64,000 bases of DNA, taken from the NCBI RefSeq assembly GCF_045207655.1, contig NZ_CP108785.1:1860001-1924000 (forward strand). Reading direction: 5' to 3'. Position numbers and translations under genes: made by a program. The notes below the pieces were generated by a model. It saw only the letters and a program-made list of their open reading frames with translations. It had not been told where the DNA came from and searched no databases. Of this stretch, positions 52,107 to 61,540 are shown piece by piece. The first letter of the stretch is position 1, and each line of letters opens with the position of its first letter. This DNA is from Embleya sp045207655 (GTDB lineage: Bacteria > Actinomycetota > Actinomycetes > Streptomycetales > Streptomycetaceae).

Positions 52107-53534
52107 ATGCGTGTGCGCGTGGCCTGCCCCACACGAAGGTGCCGGAAAGCATCCTCGCGCCGGACGCGCCGAGGGGAGGCCGGACGCGAGAGTTGTCCCG
52201 CGAGAAGGAGAACCGGATCGTCGGCCGGCACCGTCGGCCCCGTCGGTTCGCCCGCGCGTCCGGACCGCTCGGTTCCGGCGCTTTCATCCACCGACGGGGC
52301 GCACGCTTTGGACCAGGCATCAACCGGCGACAAGACCGCCGAGACCGAGGAAGGCACGGCGACCTCGACCACCGGTTCGGTCCCTCGAAGCGGCGAAACA
52401 TCCGAGAAAGCCCGAGGGAGCGGAGAACGCGAAGCCCCCGAAGCACCCGGCGAACCCACCGAACCCACCGAACCCACCGAGTCCACCGCGTCCGAAACAC
52501 CTGATGAGCCCGGAGCGCCGGAACCACTCGAAGCGCCGGTCGCCGACGCACCGCCGCGTTCCCGTGTTCGGCGGTGGACCCGTCGTATCGCGCTGACCTG
52601 CGCCGTGCTGCTGGTCGCCGTGACGATCGCGTCGTTCACGTACAACGCTTTCACCGACGATCGCGCCACGCCACCTCCGGGACTGACCTACGTTCAGGCC
52701 GCCGACGTACGCACGCGCTACCAGACCTGGGGCACATCGGGGCCACCCGTCGTGCTGGTGCACGGTGCCTTCGAATCGGTCGACACGTGGTCTCGGCTGG
52801 CGCCGATCCTCGCCCGGGATCATCGCGTCTACGCGCTCGACCTCACCGGCTACGGATACAGCCAACGGCGCGGCCCGTACACGGTCGACCACCTGACTCG
52901 CCAACTCCTGGGCTTCCTCGATGCCATGCGCCTGGGCGGCCCCGACGAACGACCCATACTGGTGGGCCATTCCAGCGGCGCGGCGATGGTCGCCGAGGCC
53001 ACGCTGCGCGCACCCGAGCGAATCGGTGGAGTGATGCTCCTGGACGGCGACGCGCTCGACACCGGTGCCGGACCGCCCGCCGCACTCGAGTACGTCCTGA
53101 TCGATCCGTTCCGAACCAGCCTGTTGCGGATCGGACTCGGCGTCGATGGGCTGATCCGCAGGATGTACGACGCGCAGTGCGGGCCCGAGTGTCCCAGGCT
53201 CGACGGCGCGGGTGTCGACGAATGGCGGCGGCCCTTCCAAGTGGCGGGCGCCGAGGGCGCGTTGTGGAGCATGCTGGGCGAAGGTGTCCTGGGCGTCTCG
53301 GCCCGACGGTTGGCCCAACTGCACGAACTGCACGTGCCCAAGTCGGTGGTCTTCGGCGCCGACGACGACGTCTTCGACGCGGGCACCCCGACCGAGACCG
53401 CCGCGCGGATCGGCGCGCCCACACCGACGATCATCCCCAAGTCCCGCCACCTGCCCATGATTTCCGCTCCCGAGGCGGTCGCCGCCGCAGTCCGCGCGCT
53501 CACCTCCTCGCCCGGCGCGGGTGGCAGCGGGTGA
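52107..53534 (+). CDS. Membrane-anchored alpha/beta hydrolase
   Basis: A protein of up to 475 residues. A long low-complexity N-terminal region (Arg/Ser/Thr/Glu/Pro-rich, with EPTEPTEPTEST) precedes one membrane helix (IALTCAVLLVAVTIASFTY, about 162-180), then an alpha/beta hydrolase domain: PPVVLVHGAFESVDTWSRL, VYALDLTGYGYS, nucleophile Ser in LVGHSSGAAMVAE, Asp in FGADDDVFDAG and His in PKSRHLPMIS. The catalytic part would face outward. The true start is uncertain; internal codons such as TTG near 52310 are possible because the first 65 residues look non-conserved. Confidence 0.78.
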   Translation: MRVRVACPTRRCRKASSRRTRRGEAGRESCPARRRTGSSAGTVGPVGSPARPDRSVPALSSTDGAHALDQASTGDKTAETEEGTATSTTGSVPRSGETSEKARGSGEREAPEAPGEPTEPTEPTESTASETPDEPGAPEPLEAPVADAPPRSRVRRWTRRIALTCAVLLVAVTIASFTYNAFTDDRATPPPGLTYVQAADVRTRYQTWGTSGPPVVLVHGAFESVDTWSRLAPILARDHRVYALDLTGYGYSQRRGPYTVDHLTRQLLGFLDAMRLGGPDERPILVGHSSGAAMVAEATLRAPERIGGVMLLDGDALDTGAGPPAALEYVLIDPFRTSLLRIGLGVDGLIRRMYDAQCGPECPRLDGAGVDEWRRPFQVAGAEGALWSMLGEGVLGVSARRLAQLHELHVPKSVVFGADDDVFDAGTPTETAARIGAPTPTIIPKSRHLPMISAPEAVAAAVRALTSSPGAGGSG

Positions 53535-53692
53535 AGGCCGCGAACGGCCCGGCGAACGAATGCCGAGGCCAAAGCGGACGAATGCGCCACGCCGGTTGTC
53601 CGATCCGGGAAGCGCTTATACGTTCCTTGGATGCGCGCCCGGACGCGAACCGACGTCGGCGCGTAACCGGTGGGAAGGCAGGAGTGGCCGAC

Positions 53693-54475
53693 ATGGTTCA
53701 GGTGGACACGACGGTTCCGCATTCGGCTCGGATGTACGACTACGTCCTGGGTGGCAAGGACAACTACCTCGCCGACCGGGAGGCGGCCGAGGAAGCGCTG
53801 AAGGTATGGCCCGGGTTGTGGACGAGCATGCGGGTCAACCGGGCGGTGATGCGACGGATGGCGCACTGGCTGGCCACCGAGGGCGGCATACGCCAGTTCC
53901 TCGACATCGGTACCGGCATCCCCACGTCGCCGAATCTGCACGAGGTCGTGCAGGAGACCGCGCCCGAGGCGCGCGTGGTGTACGTGGACAACGATCCCAT
54001 CGTGCTGGTGCACGCCCGGGCCCTGCTGTCCAGCTCCCCGCAAGGCCGCACGGCCTATGTCGAGGCGGACATGCGCGAGCCCGACCTCCTGTTCTCGACG
54101 CCCGAACTGTGCGAGACGCTGGACCTGAGCCGACCGGTGGGGGTGACGGTGATCGCGATGCTCCAGTTCGTCGAGGACGCCGCCGGCCTGATCGAGAAGT
54201 TGACGGCGCCCCTGGCACCGGGCAGCTACCTCGCCATCACCGCGGCGACCGCCGACCTCGCGGTCGGGTCCACCGCGCTGGCGGAGGTGTACACGCGCCG
54301 GGGCGTGCCGATGTACCTGCGCTCCCACGACGAGTTGGCGGCCCTGTTCGCGGACCGCTGCGACCTGATCGAGCCGGGTGTGGTGCCCATGCAGCACTGG
54401 CGCCCCGCGGAGGGCGAAACGCCGGTGGGCGTCGAGGAGACGAACATGTTCGCGGCCATGGGCCGCGTGCGCTGA
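53693..54475 (+). CDS. DUF574-type SAM-dependent methyltransferase
   Basis: A 260-residue methyltransferase of the actinomycete DUF574 family: HSARMYDYVLGGKDNYLADR, NRAVMRRMAHWLA, SAM-binding LDIGTGIPTSPNLHEV and VVYVDNDPIVLVHARALL, then PVGVTVIAMLQFVED. ATG 53693 has AGGAG eight bases upstream; GTG 53684 is an alternative. The family is greatly expanded in Streptomyces, usually without known substrate. It is 423 bases upstream of the cyclodipeptide synthase gene on the same strand, so a tailoring role is possible but not shown. Confidence 0.92.
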   Translation: MVQVDTTVPHSARMYDYVLGGKDNYLADREAAEEALKVWPGLWTSMRVNRAVMRRMAHWLATEGGIRQFLDIGTGIPTSPNLHEVVQETAPEARVVYVDNDPIVLVHARALLSSSPQGRTAYVEADMREPDLLFSTPELCETLDLSRPVGVTVIAMLQFVEDAAGLIEKLTAPLAPGSYLAITAATADLAVGSTALAEVYTRRGVPMYLRSHDELAALFADRCDLIEPGVVPMQHWRPAEGETPVGVEETNMFAAMGRVR

Positions 54476-54898
54476 ACCACGCCGGCACTCTCGAGCCGGC
54501 CATGCCCCGTCGAGGTACGGCCACCGAACCGGCACACAGCCTCCACTCCCACCCGGCCCACATCACCCCGCCGCACGCTGCCATCGAGCCCATGAAACGC
54601 ACGGACCCCGCGGAGCCCACGGACCCCGCGGAGTCCACGGACCTCATGGAGCCGAGCGGCCGCGCACGGCCGCGCACAACCCCGGGCCGGGCCCCACGCA
54701 CGCCCGGCCCGGCGGCGTCCGCGCGTCCTCTCGGCTCCACACCGGCGTCCGCCACCGATGGTGAGCGGTTCGACACACGCCCTCCGGTCAACAACATCAA
54801 TGGCTCCCGCGCGCCGATCATCGACATCGCGCGGTCGGGCCGGCCGTGGGCGTGATCGGTGGAATCCTTGAGGCAACGGGAAGAAGGAGTCGATCGAT
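54476..54898. repeat. Gap with 18-bp triple repeat
   Basis: 423 bases. Three 18-bp units, ACGGACCCCGCGGAGCCC and two variants, occupy 54601-54654. A plus-strand frame from ATG 54592 to 54855 (88 codons, TDPAEP repeats, then a less repetitive tail) ends 43 bases before the cyclodipeptide synthase but has no ribosome site; I do not count it as a gene. AAGGAG at 54883-54888 serves the synthase. Confidence 0.55.
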
Positions 54899-55612
54899 AT
54901 GGGATTCGTGGTGTGGCCGTGTACCCACGGAAGCCGGAGTGTCCTCGAACGCGCCGAGCACGTACTGATCGGACTCAGCCCCTGGAACAGCTACTACAAG
55001 CCCCGTGTGGTCGAGGCCCTGGTCGGCTGGGCATCCGCGAACTTCGCCCGGGTGGACGTGTTCGTCCCCGGCGATGAGGCCGCGCACACCCTGGCCGCTG
55101 CCGGCGCACAACCGACGGAGGCCGTCCGCCGCGCACGCTACGCCATCGGCCGGCTACGCGCGCCGGCACGGCGCGGCCTCAAACGCGCCGGGGTGCCCGA
55201 CCCGGACCTACATCTGCACAGTTGGACACAACTGTCCGAGCGGCCCCCCTACCAGCGCTGCCTCAAGCGCGTCCGCGACGCGTATCACACGGACGAAGCC
55301 ATCCGGGGCGCCTGTCGCCGCACCGCCCGCGCCGCGGTCCGCCACCTCGCGGGCCGCGAGCCGACCGAGGAGCAGGTCGACCAGGCCGTCGGCTACGCGA
55401 TAGCCGAGCTGCCCCTGATCCTGGACGGGCCGAACATTTTCGGCACCAAGTCCTCCCTGTTCGTCTACCACCGCGAGATGGACCTGCTGTCCCCCTTCAT
55501 CTCCGGCTCGTCCAGCGCACTGCGCCCGGCACCCGGCCAGGGCTACGCCGTGGTGAGATCCCCCGAAGCCGACTCCACGCACCCCGGACCGCACGGCGCG
55601 GGAGCCGAGTAG
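54899..55612 (+). CDS. tRNA-dependent cyclodipeptide synthase (NYH type)
   Basis: A 237-residue cyclodipeptide synthase, which diverts two aminoacyl-tRNAs to make a 2,5-diketopiperazine. It is related to class Ic tRNA synthetases. The acyl-accepting Ser is Ser27 in LIGLSPWNSYY; catalytic Tyr166 and Glu170 lie in GYAIAELPLIL. Subfamily residues are Asn30, Tyr190 and His191 (FVYHREM), so it belongs to the NYH branch typified by AlbC. ATG 54899 follows AAGGAGT. No cyclodipeptide oxidase is adjacent; neighbours are a DUF574 methyltransferase upstream and a glycosyltransferase downstream. The amino acids used cannot be told reliably. Confidence 0.9.
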   Translation: MGFVVWPCTHGSRSVLERAEHVLIGLSPWNSYYKPRVVEALVGWASANFARVDVFVPGDEAAHTLAAAGAQPTEAVRRARYAIGRLRAPARRGLKRAGVPDPDLHLHSWTQLSERPPYQRCLKRVRDAYHTDEAIRGACRRTARAAVRHLAGREPTEEQVDQAVGYAIAELPLILDGPNIFGTKSSLFVYHREMDLLSPFISGSSSALRPAPGQGYAVVRSPEADSTHPGPHGAGAE

Positions 55613-55927
55613 CGAGTACGGCCCCCGTCCCGGCGATCGAAGACCTGCGCGCACGGCGGGCCGACCACTCGTGCCCGGCACGCACGGGTCTTGTTTTCCG
55701 TGCACGCCGACAATAGATTCCGGCCCCCGCGGACAATACGGCCGATCCTCGTCGAGATCGGTCCGGATTCGACTCTCGCCTCCCCCGGCGCCCGAGAAGG
55801 GACATGCTCGTAGGACGGGGGCGCGACACTGCGGCAGCCGTGCACCAGGGGGGCGACGATCGGGGCCAGGGGGGCGCCGCGCGGGCAATGCCGCGCGGGC
55901 GGGCGGGGACCGCTACGAGTACTGCTC
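55613..55927. other. Intergenic region after cyclodipeptide synthase
   Basis: 315 bases. A small hairpin (GCACGG, loop containing TTGTTTT, CCGTGC; 55682-55703) could terminate the synthase transcript. In the frame of the next gene a TAG lies at 55811, and no ATG, GTG or TTG follows until 55928. Confidence 0.4.
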
Positions 55928-57019
55928 GTGGTGGACGACCTGCGCATCGGCGGCGCGCAGCGACAAGTCGCGGGCCTGGCCGTCGCGTTGGCCGCACACG
56001 GACACGCGGTGGTGCTGGCCTGTACCGAGGACGGGCCGGCCGGCGCCGAACTCGCCGCGGCGGGCGTGCGCGTCGTGGTGCTGGGCAGGCGCCGCGTGGC
56101 CCGCCTGGTCAGCCCGATGCTGGCGCTGCGGATCGCGCGGCTGGTCCGGGCCGGCGGTTTCGACCTGGTCCACGCGCACGTACACGCCGCCACGATGGCC
56201 GCGGCGCTCGCGGGCCGCATCGCCCGCGTCCCGGTCGTGGTGACCGAGCACAGCATGGCGTCCTGGCGCGGCCCCCTCGCCCGCGCCTACAGCCGGCCCC
56301 TGTACCGCCGATGCGCGCTGGTGCTGGCCGTCTCCGAACAGATCGCGGACCGGCTGCGCACGGTGGACCGGGTTCCCGCGTCGAGGGTCCGGGTCGTGGG
56401 CACGGCGGTGTTCGGTCCCCCGACGGCGACCGATCCGTCCGGGTGCGGTTCGCCGGTGACAGTGGGCGTGGTGGGCCGGTTGGAGCGCGAGAAGGGCGTC
56501 GAGTTCTTCGTGCGTGCCGCCGCCCGGATCGCGGATCGGCATCCCGAAGTGGCCTTCACCATCGTGGGCGACGGCACCCTGCGCGGCGAACTCCACGCGC
56601 TGGCCCGAAGTTTGCGGTTGGGCGACCGGGTGCGTTTCCGGGGAATGCGCGCGGACGGCCCGGCGGCGGTGGCCGCCCTGGACGTCCTGTGCGTACCCTC
56701 GCTGACCGAGGGCGCCCCGTTGGTCGTCCTGGAGGCGATGGCCGCGGGCGTACCGGTGGTGGCCACGACGGTCGGCGCCATCCCCCACCAACTCGACCAC
56801 GGCCACGCGGGTGTCCTGGTCGAACCCACCGACGTGACCGCCCTCGCCCGGGCCCTCGACGCCCTCCTGACCCACCCGCACGAACGCCGGCGCCTGGGCC
56901 GGGCCGGCCACGACCGCCTGACCCGACTCGCGAACGCCGACGCCGTGACCGCCGCGGTCCGCACCGCCTACCGCGACGCCTTTCGCCGTACCCGCGGCCG
57001 AGGTTGCCGCGACGGCTGA
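55928..57019 (+). CDS. GT4-family glycosyltransferase
   Basis: A 363-residue GT-B glycosyltransferase (family 4). N-terminal acceptor half: DDLRIGGAQRQVAGLAVALA, DLVHAHVHAATMAA, VVTEHSMASWRG; C-terminal donor half: VGVVGRLEREKGVEFFVRAA, TIVGDGTLRGEL and the EX7E-type PSLTEGAPLVVLEAMAAGVPVV. It transfers sugar from a nucleotide donor to an unknown acceptor. GTG 55928 is the first standard start but removes part of the first strand (L-R-V-L-L-V-V); a CTG nine or so bases upstream is a possible alternative. Confidence 0.88.
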   Translation: MVDDLRIGGAQRQVAGLAVALAAHGHAVVLACTEDGPAGAELAAAGVRVVVLGRRRVARLVSPMLALRIARLVRAGGFDLVHAHVHAATMAAALAGRIARVPVVVTEHSMASWRGPLARAYSRPLYRRCALVLAVSEQIADRLRTVDRVPASRVRVVGTAVFGPPTATDPSGCGSPVTVGVVGRLEREKGVEFFVRAAARIADRHPEVAFTIVGDGTLRGELHALARSLRLGDRVRFRGMRADGPAAVAALDVLCVPSLTEGAPLVVLEAMAAGVPVVATTVGAIPHQLDHGHAGVLVEPTDVTALARALDALLTHPHERRRLGRAGHDRLTRLANADAVTAAVRTAYRDAFRRTRGRGCRDG

Positions 57020-57113
57020 GCGAGCGGCCGGGCCCAGTCCCACGAATATCGGCCGCCCCCGGCCCGGGTGCGGATACGCGAGCGCGGACGGGCCGCCGCG
57101 ACGAAGCCCGTGC

Positions 57114-57608
57114 CTACTCGACCCGAGCCGACGCGTGCTGGTCGCCGTCGTGCAGGTGGATGTCGTCCACGGCGATGTTCACCTCGACCACTTCCAGGCC
57201 GGTCAATCGTTCGACCGTCTCGATGATGTGCGCACGTACCGCCTGGCCCAGTTCGGCGATGGGCACGCCGTACTCCACGACCAGGTTCAGGTCCAGCGCG
57301 CACTGTCGTTCCCCGACCTCGACGCTCACCCCGTGCGCCACGTTCGGCCGGCCGCCCGGAACGCGTTGTCGCACCGCGTCCAACGCCCGCGCCACCGAAC
57401 CGCCCAGCGCGTACACGCCCTGGATCTCCCGCGCGGCCACACCGGTGATCTTCGCGACCACGGCGTCGGCGATCGCGGTACGCCCGCGCGCCGCGTCGGC
57501 CGTCGGCACCCGCTGCACTCGTCCCGGGGCACCCGGCACGAGTGGCGCCCCGACCGTGACGTCCCGCGAAACCGCCGCCGTGTCCCTCACGTCCTTCAGC
57601 TCGGGCAT
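57114..57608 (-). CDS. Asp23/Gls24-family envelope stress protein
   Basis: A 164-residue protein whose last 115 residues are an Asp23 domain: TAIADAVVAKITGVAAREIQ, VYALGGSVARALD, VSVEVGERQCALDLNLVVEY, VRAHIIETVERLTGLEVVEV. The N-terminal 45 residues are Pro/Ala-rich. The family associates with the membrane and cell-envelope stress in Gram-positive bacteria. ATG 57608 follows GAGAGGGG. No Asp23 partner (DUF6286 or AmaP-like) is adjacent. Confidence 0.9.
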   Translation of the reverse strand: MPELKDVRDTAAVSRDVTVGAPLVPGAPGRVQRVPTADAARGRTAIADAVVAKITGVAAREIQGVYALGGSVARALDAVRQRVPGGRPNVAHGVSVEVGERQCALDLNLVVEYGVPIAELGQAVRAHIIETVERLTGLEVVEVNIAVDDIHLHDGDQHASARVE

Positions 57609-58051
57609 CACACGCGACCCCTCTCCGGCTCGCGCCCGCCGGTCGCGGGCACTGTGTCCGCCCGTCTGCCCCGCGTTCCCACACTCAATCCTGTCGCCCG
57701 CACTCGTCCGCACTCGTCCGCACCTCACCTACTTCCAGCCGAACTCCGTTTCGAGACAGCTGACTTGCCCCAGCACCGGGAGGGAGCCGGCCCGACCCGC
57801 ACCGTCGAGGAGCCGACGGGCGCGGGCCGGGCCGACCGGCCGCCGGCTGTCGTCCCGTCCTCGGTGGACATCGCGGGTAAACCTGCGGCGTAGCCGGCGA
57901 GCGATCTCCGCCGGCGGCGGTACGACACCGCTCCGTCGCCGAGCGGGCTTGCCCTGACACCGGCGTCAATCTCTACCGTCGTCATCGTGCGCCGCCGCCC
58001 GGCAGGGACGGCGCCGATCCGCCTCCTCCCACACCCGATTCGAGGTCGTAC
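57609..58051. other. Divergent intergenic region
   Basis: 443 bases between the Asp23 and azoreductase genes. A 10-bp unit CGCACTCGTC is tandemly duplicated near 57700-57720. No gene or RNA is recognised; it should hold both promoters. Confidence 0.45.
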
Positions 58052-58726
58052 ATGCCTTCCCTCCTGCACCTGGACGCGAGCATTCGCCGGACCGGCTCGG
58101 TATCCCGCGACCTGTCCGCCCACTTCGCCGCCCGGTGGCGCGATCGGCACCCGGACGGCGGCTACGTCCACCGAGACCTCGCGGCCCACCCCGTTCCGCA
58201 CATCACCCACGCCGTCCGCGAAGCCCTCCTGGATCCGAGCGGCGAACACGGCGAACCGCCGCACGAGCGGGCCCTCACCGAGCTGCTGAACACCGAACTG
58301 CGCGACGCGGACACCGTCGTGATGGGCGTGCCGATGTACAACTACTCGATCCCGTCCACGGTCAAGGCCTGGTTGGACCGCGTCGTCACACCGGCCAACA
58401 TGGTCACGCCCGACGGCGGCCCGGGCCCGCTGGCGGGCAAATCCGTGGTCGTCGTCACCACCCGGGGCGGGTCGTACGCGCCCGGCACGCCGCGCGAGGG
58501 CTGGGACCACCAGGAGCCGTACCTGCGGGCCGTCCTGCGCTCGATCGGCCTCGCCCGGGACCTGGAGTTCGTCCACGCCGAACTCACCCTGGCCACCACC
58601 GTCCCCGCGATGTCCGCCCTCAAGCCCCTGGCCGAACAGTCGCTGACCCGCGCGTACGAAACCCTGACGTCCCTGGCCGCGTCGTCCGCCGAGCCGCCCG
58701 CCCCGGCGCGGTCCCACATCCGCTGA
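58052..58726 (+). CDS. azoR: FMN-dependent NADH-azoreductase
   Basis: A 224-residue flavodoxin-like quinone/azo reductase: LLHLDASIRRTGSVSRDLSA (FMN phosphate loop), VVMGVPMYNYSIPSTVKAWLD (FMN contact), VVVVTTRGGSYAPGTPREGW. It reduces quinones and azo compounds with NADH, a detoxifying role. Monocistronic, with its own promoter region of unknown signals. Confidence 0.92.
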   Translation: MPSLLHLDASIRRTGSVSRDLSAHFAARWRDRHPDGGYVHRDLAAHPVPHITHAVREALLDPSGEHGEPPHERALTELLNTELRDADTVVMGVPMYNYSIPSTVKAWLDRVVTPANMVTPDGGPGPLAGKSVVVVTTRGGSYAPGTPREGWDHQEPYLRAVLRSIGLARDLEFVHAELTLATTVPAMSALKPLAEQSLTRAYETLTSLAASSAEPPAPARSHIR

Positions 58727-58894
58727 CCGTTCCGGCGCCGGCCGTCGTGGACGACGACCACCTCACCCGGCCCGGCCCACGCCCCGGATCGCCGTTACTC
58801 CGCCCGGCCCACAACCGGGCACCGCTCGACGTGCGGGGCGCGGGCGTAGGCCATCGAATGTAGGGACCAGCGTTTCCCTGCCGAGGAGTCCGAC

Positions 58895-60610
58895 GTGAAG
58901 CCCGTCGCCCTGTCGCCGAAGGCCCGCGAAGATGCCCTGACCGCGTTGGGGTCCGGCCGCGAACTGGACATCCTGGTCGTCGGCGGAGGTGTCGTCGGTG
59001 CCGGATGCGCGCTGGACGCCGTCACCCGGGGACTGAGTGTCGGTCTGGTCGAGGGCCGCGACTGGGCCAGCGGCACCTCCAGCCGCTCCAGCAAACTCAT
59101 CCACGGAGGCCTGCGGTATCTGGAGATGCTGGACTTCCGGCTCGTCCAGGAGGCGCTGCGCGAGCGTGGTCTGCTGGTGCAACGGCTGGCCCCGCACCTG
59201 GTGAAACCGGTGAAGTTCCTGTATCCGCTGACCCATCGCGGATGGGAGCGCCTGTACGTCGGCGCCGGCGTGCTCCTGTACGACACGATGGGCGTGACCT
59301 CGGGCAACTCCCGGGGACTGCCCCATCATCGACATCTCACCAGACACAGCGCGCTGCGCGAGGTCCCGGCCCTCAAGGCGGACGCGCTGATCGGCGCCGT
59401 GCAGTACTGGGACGCGCAGGTCGACGACGCCCGGCACACCATGACGATCACCCGTACGGCCGCCGCCTACGGCGCGCACGTGGCCAACCGGACCAGGGTC
59501 ACCGGCTTCCTCCGGCAGGGCGAACGGGTCACCGGCGCGACGCTGGTCGACGTCGAGTCCGGTCGCGAGCTGGAGGTGCACGCCAAGCAGGTGATCAACG
59601 CGACGGGTGTGTGGACCGACGACACCCAGGCCATGGCCGACACCCGGGGTCAGTTCCACGTACGCGCGTCCAAGGGCGTGCACGTGCTGGTGCCGCGGGA
59701 TCGGGTGAACTCGCGGTCCGGGTTGATCCTGCGCACCGAGGCCAGCGTGTTGTTCGTGATCCCGTGGGGTCGACACTGGCTGATCGGGACCACCGACACA
59801 CCGTGGGACCTGGACAAGCAGCACCCCGCCGCGAGTTCGCGCGACATCGACTACCTGTTGGAGCACGTCAACCTGGTGCTGGCCACGCCGCTGTCCCGGG
59901 ACGACGTGGAGGGGGTGTACGCGGGGCTGCGTCCGCTGCTGGCCGGCGACGCGGCCGAGACCAGCAAGTTGTCCCGGGAGCACCTGGTCGCCCATCCCGT
60001 GCCCGGCCTGGTGGTGATCGCGGGCGGGAAGTACACGACCTACCGGGTGATGGCCAAGGACGCCGTGGACGAGGCGGTTCGCACGCTGGACGGCGCGTAT
60101 CCGGGCCCGTCGGTCACTCACGACGTGCCGCTGTTGGGCGCGGACGGCTACCAGGCGCTGCGCAATCGCCGACACAGCCTGGCCAAGGCATCGGGGCTGC
60201 ATGTGGCGCGCATCGCACATCTGCTGTCCCGGTACGGCTCGATGATCGGCGAGGTGCTCGAACTCATCGAGCACGATCCCGAGTTGGCCAAGCCGTTGCC
60301 CGGGGCGGACGACTATCTGCGGGCCGAGGTGGTGTACGCGGTCACCCACGAGGGCGCGCGCCATCTGGACGACGTGCTCACCCGGCGCACCCGCGCCTCG
60401 ATCGAGTCCTGGGATCGCGGTGTGGAGGCGGCGGAGATCGCCGCGCGCCTGATGGCCGGGCCGCTGGGGTGGGACGAGCAGCAGATCCTCGACGAGATCG
60501 CGCACTACGGCAAACGGGTCGAGGCCGAACGCGACGCACAGCGGCAACCGGACGACCTGACCGCCGACGCGGCCCGGCTCGGTGCCCCCGACATCGTCCC
60601 GGCGCCGTGA
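58895..60610 (+). CDS. glpD: Glycerol-3-phosphate dehydrogenase
   Basis: A 571-residue FAD-dependent aerobic enzyme oxidising sn-glycerol-3-phosphate to dihydroxyacetone phosphate and passing electrons to quinone. FAD fold DILVVGGGVVGAGCALDAVT, SSRSSKLIHGGLRYLEMLDF, VINATGVWTDDTQ, PWGRHWLIGTTDTPWD, VIAGGKYTTYRVMAKDAVD and a C-terminal helical domain are all present. GTG 58895 follows GAGGAG. First gene of a glpD-glpF-glpK operon, coupled to glpF by a GTGA overlap. Many Streptomyces carry the order with a GylR regulator upstream; none is in view here. Confidence 0.96.
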   Translation: MKPVALSPKAREDALTALGSGRELDILVVGGGVVGAGCALDAVTRGLSVGLVEGRDWASGTSSRSSKLIHGGLRYLEMLDFRLVQEALRERGLLVQRLAPHLVKPVKFLYPLTHRGWERLYVGAGVLLYDTMGVTSGNSRGLPHHRHLTRHSALREVPALKADALIGAVQYWDAQVDDARHTMTITRTAAAYGAHVANRTRVTGFLRQGERVTGATLVDVESGRELEVHAKQVINATGVWTDDTQAMADTRGQFHVRASKGVHVLVPRDRVNSRSGLILRTEASVLFVIPWGRHWLIGTTDTPWDLDKQHPAASSRDIDYLLEHVNLVLATPLSRDDVEGVYAGLRPLLAGDAAETSKLSREHLVAHPVPGLVVIAGGKYTTYRVMAKDAVDEAVRTLDGAYPGPSVTHDVPLLGADGYQALRNRRHSLAKASGLHVARIAHLLSRYGSMIGEVLELIEHDPELAKPLPGADDYLRAEVVYAVTHEGARHLDDVLTRRTRASIESWDRGVEAAEIAARLMAGPLGWDEQQILDEIAHYGKRVEAERDAQRQPDDLTADAARLGAPDIVPAP

Positions 60611-61464
60611 GCGCGGGCGAGGCGCGGGACACCGGAGCCCGGCGGGTGGACCCGGTGTCGCCGCCGAGCGGGCGGTGGGCGCTCCGGGGCGAGCTGATCG
60701 CCGAGTTCGTCGGCACGATGGTGCTGATCCTGTTCGGCACGGGCGTGGTGGCCCAGGTCGTGGCCGCGGACCTGGGTGATCACGACAGCATCGCCTGGGC
60801 CTGGGGGCTGGGGGTGACCTTCGGGGTGTACATCGCCGCCCGCACCTCGGGCGCGCATCTGAACCCGGCGGTGACGGTGGCGTTGGCCGCCTTCCGCGGC
60901 TTCCCGTGGCACAAGGTGGCGCCGTACGCGGTCGCCCAGACCGCCGGGGCGTTCGTCGCGGCGCTGCTGGTGCGCTGGAACTACACCGAGGTGCTGGCCC
61001 AGGCCGACCCCGGGCACACGATCAAGACGCAGACCGTCTTCTCGACGTTGCCGGGCAACGGCACATTCCCGGTCAGCGAGTGGGGCGCCCTGCGCGACCA
61101 GATCATCGGCACCGCGATCCTGCTGCTGGTGATCATGGCACTCACGGACGTGCTCAACACCGCGCCCAAGGCCAATCTGGGCGCCTTGTTGACCGGCCTG
61201 TTGGTGGTCGCGATCGGGATGGCGTTCGGTACCGACGCCGGCTACGCGATCAATCCGGCCCGCGACTTCGGTCCTCGGCTGGCCAGCTTCCTGACCGGGT
61301 ACGGCGGAGCCTGGCGCGATCAGTACGGCAATCTCTACTTCTGGGTGCCGATCGTGGGACCGTTCATCGGTGGCCTGATCGGGGCGGCCCTGTATCAACG
61401 GCTGATCGCGCCGTTCCTGCCCGCAGCGGAGCAACTGCCGGGCAGAGTGGTCGAAGCCGACTGA
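60607..61464 (+). CDS. glpF: Glycerol facilitator (aquaglyceroporin)
   Basis: A 285-residue MIP channel with six helices and two half-helices. The NPA boxes are HLNPAVTVALA and AINPARDFGPRL; the Asp after the second (NPARD) is the mark of glycerol-conducting members. An unusually hydrophilic 25-residue N-terminus precedes RGELIAEFVGTMVLILFGTG. GTG at 60607 overlaps the glpD stop. It lets glycerol diffuse in for phosphorylation by the next gene product. Confidence 0.95.
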   Translation: MSAGEARDTGARRVDPVSPPSGRWALRGELIAEFVGTMVLILFGTGVVAQVVAADLGDHDSIAWAWGLGVTFGVYIAARTSGAHLNPAVTVALAAFRGFPWHKVAPYAVAQTAGAFVAALLVRWNYTEVLAQADPGHTIKTQTVFSTLPGNGTFPVSEWGALRDQIIGTAILLLVIMALTDVLNTAPKANLGALLTGLLVVAIGMAFGTDAGYAINPARDFGPRLASFLTGYGGAWRDQYGNLYFWVPIVGPFIGGLIGAALYQRLIAPFLPAAEQLPGRVVEAD

Positions 61465-61540
61465 CCGGCGTACGGAACGGGCAGATCCGACGTCGCGCGG
61501 CCACGGCAGGGTCGGGCGTCGCCACAGTGGAGGGTTGGAG

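Noticed and set aside
54592..54855. An 88-codon plus-strand frame with TDPAEP repeats just upstream of the cyclodipeptide synthase
   Set aside because: No ribosome binding site and mostly repeat sequence; reported only in the gap description.
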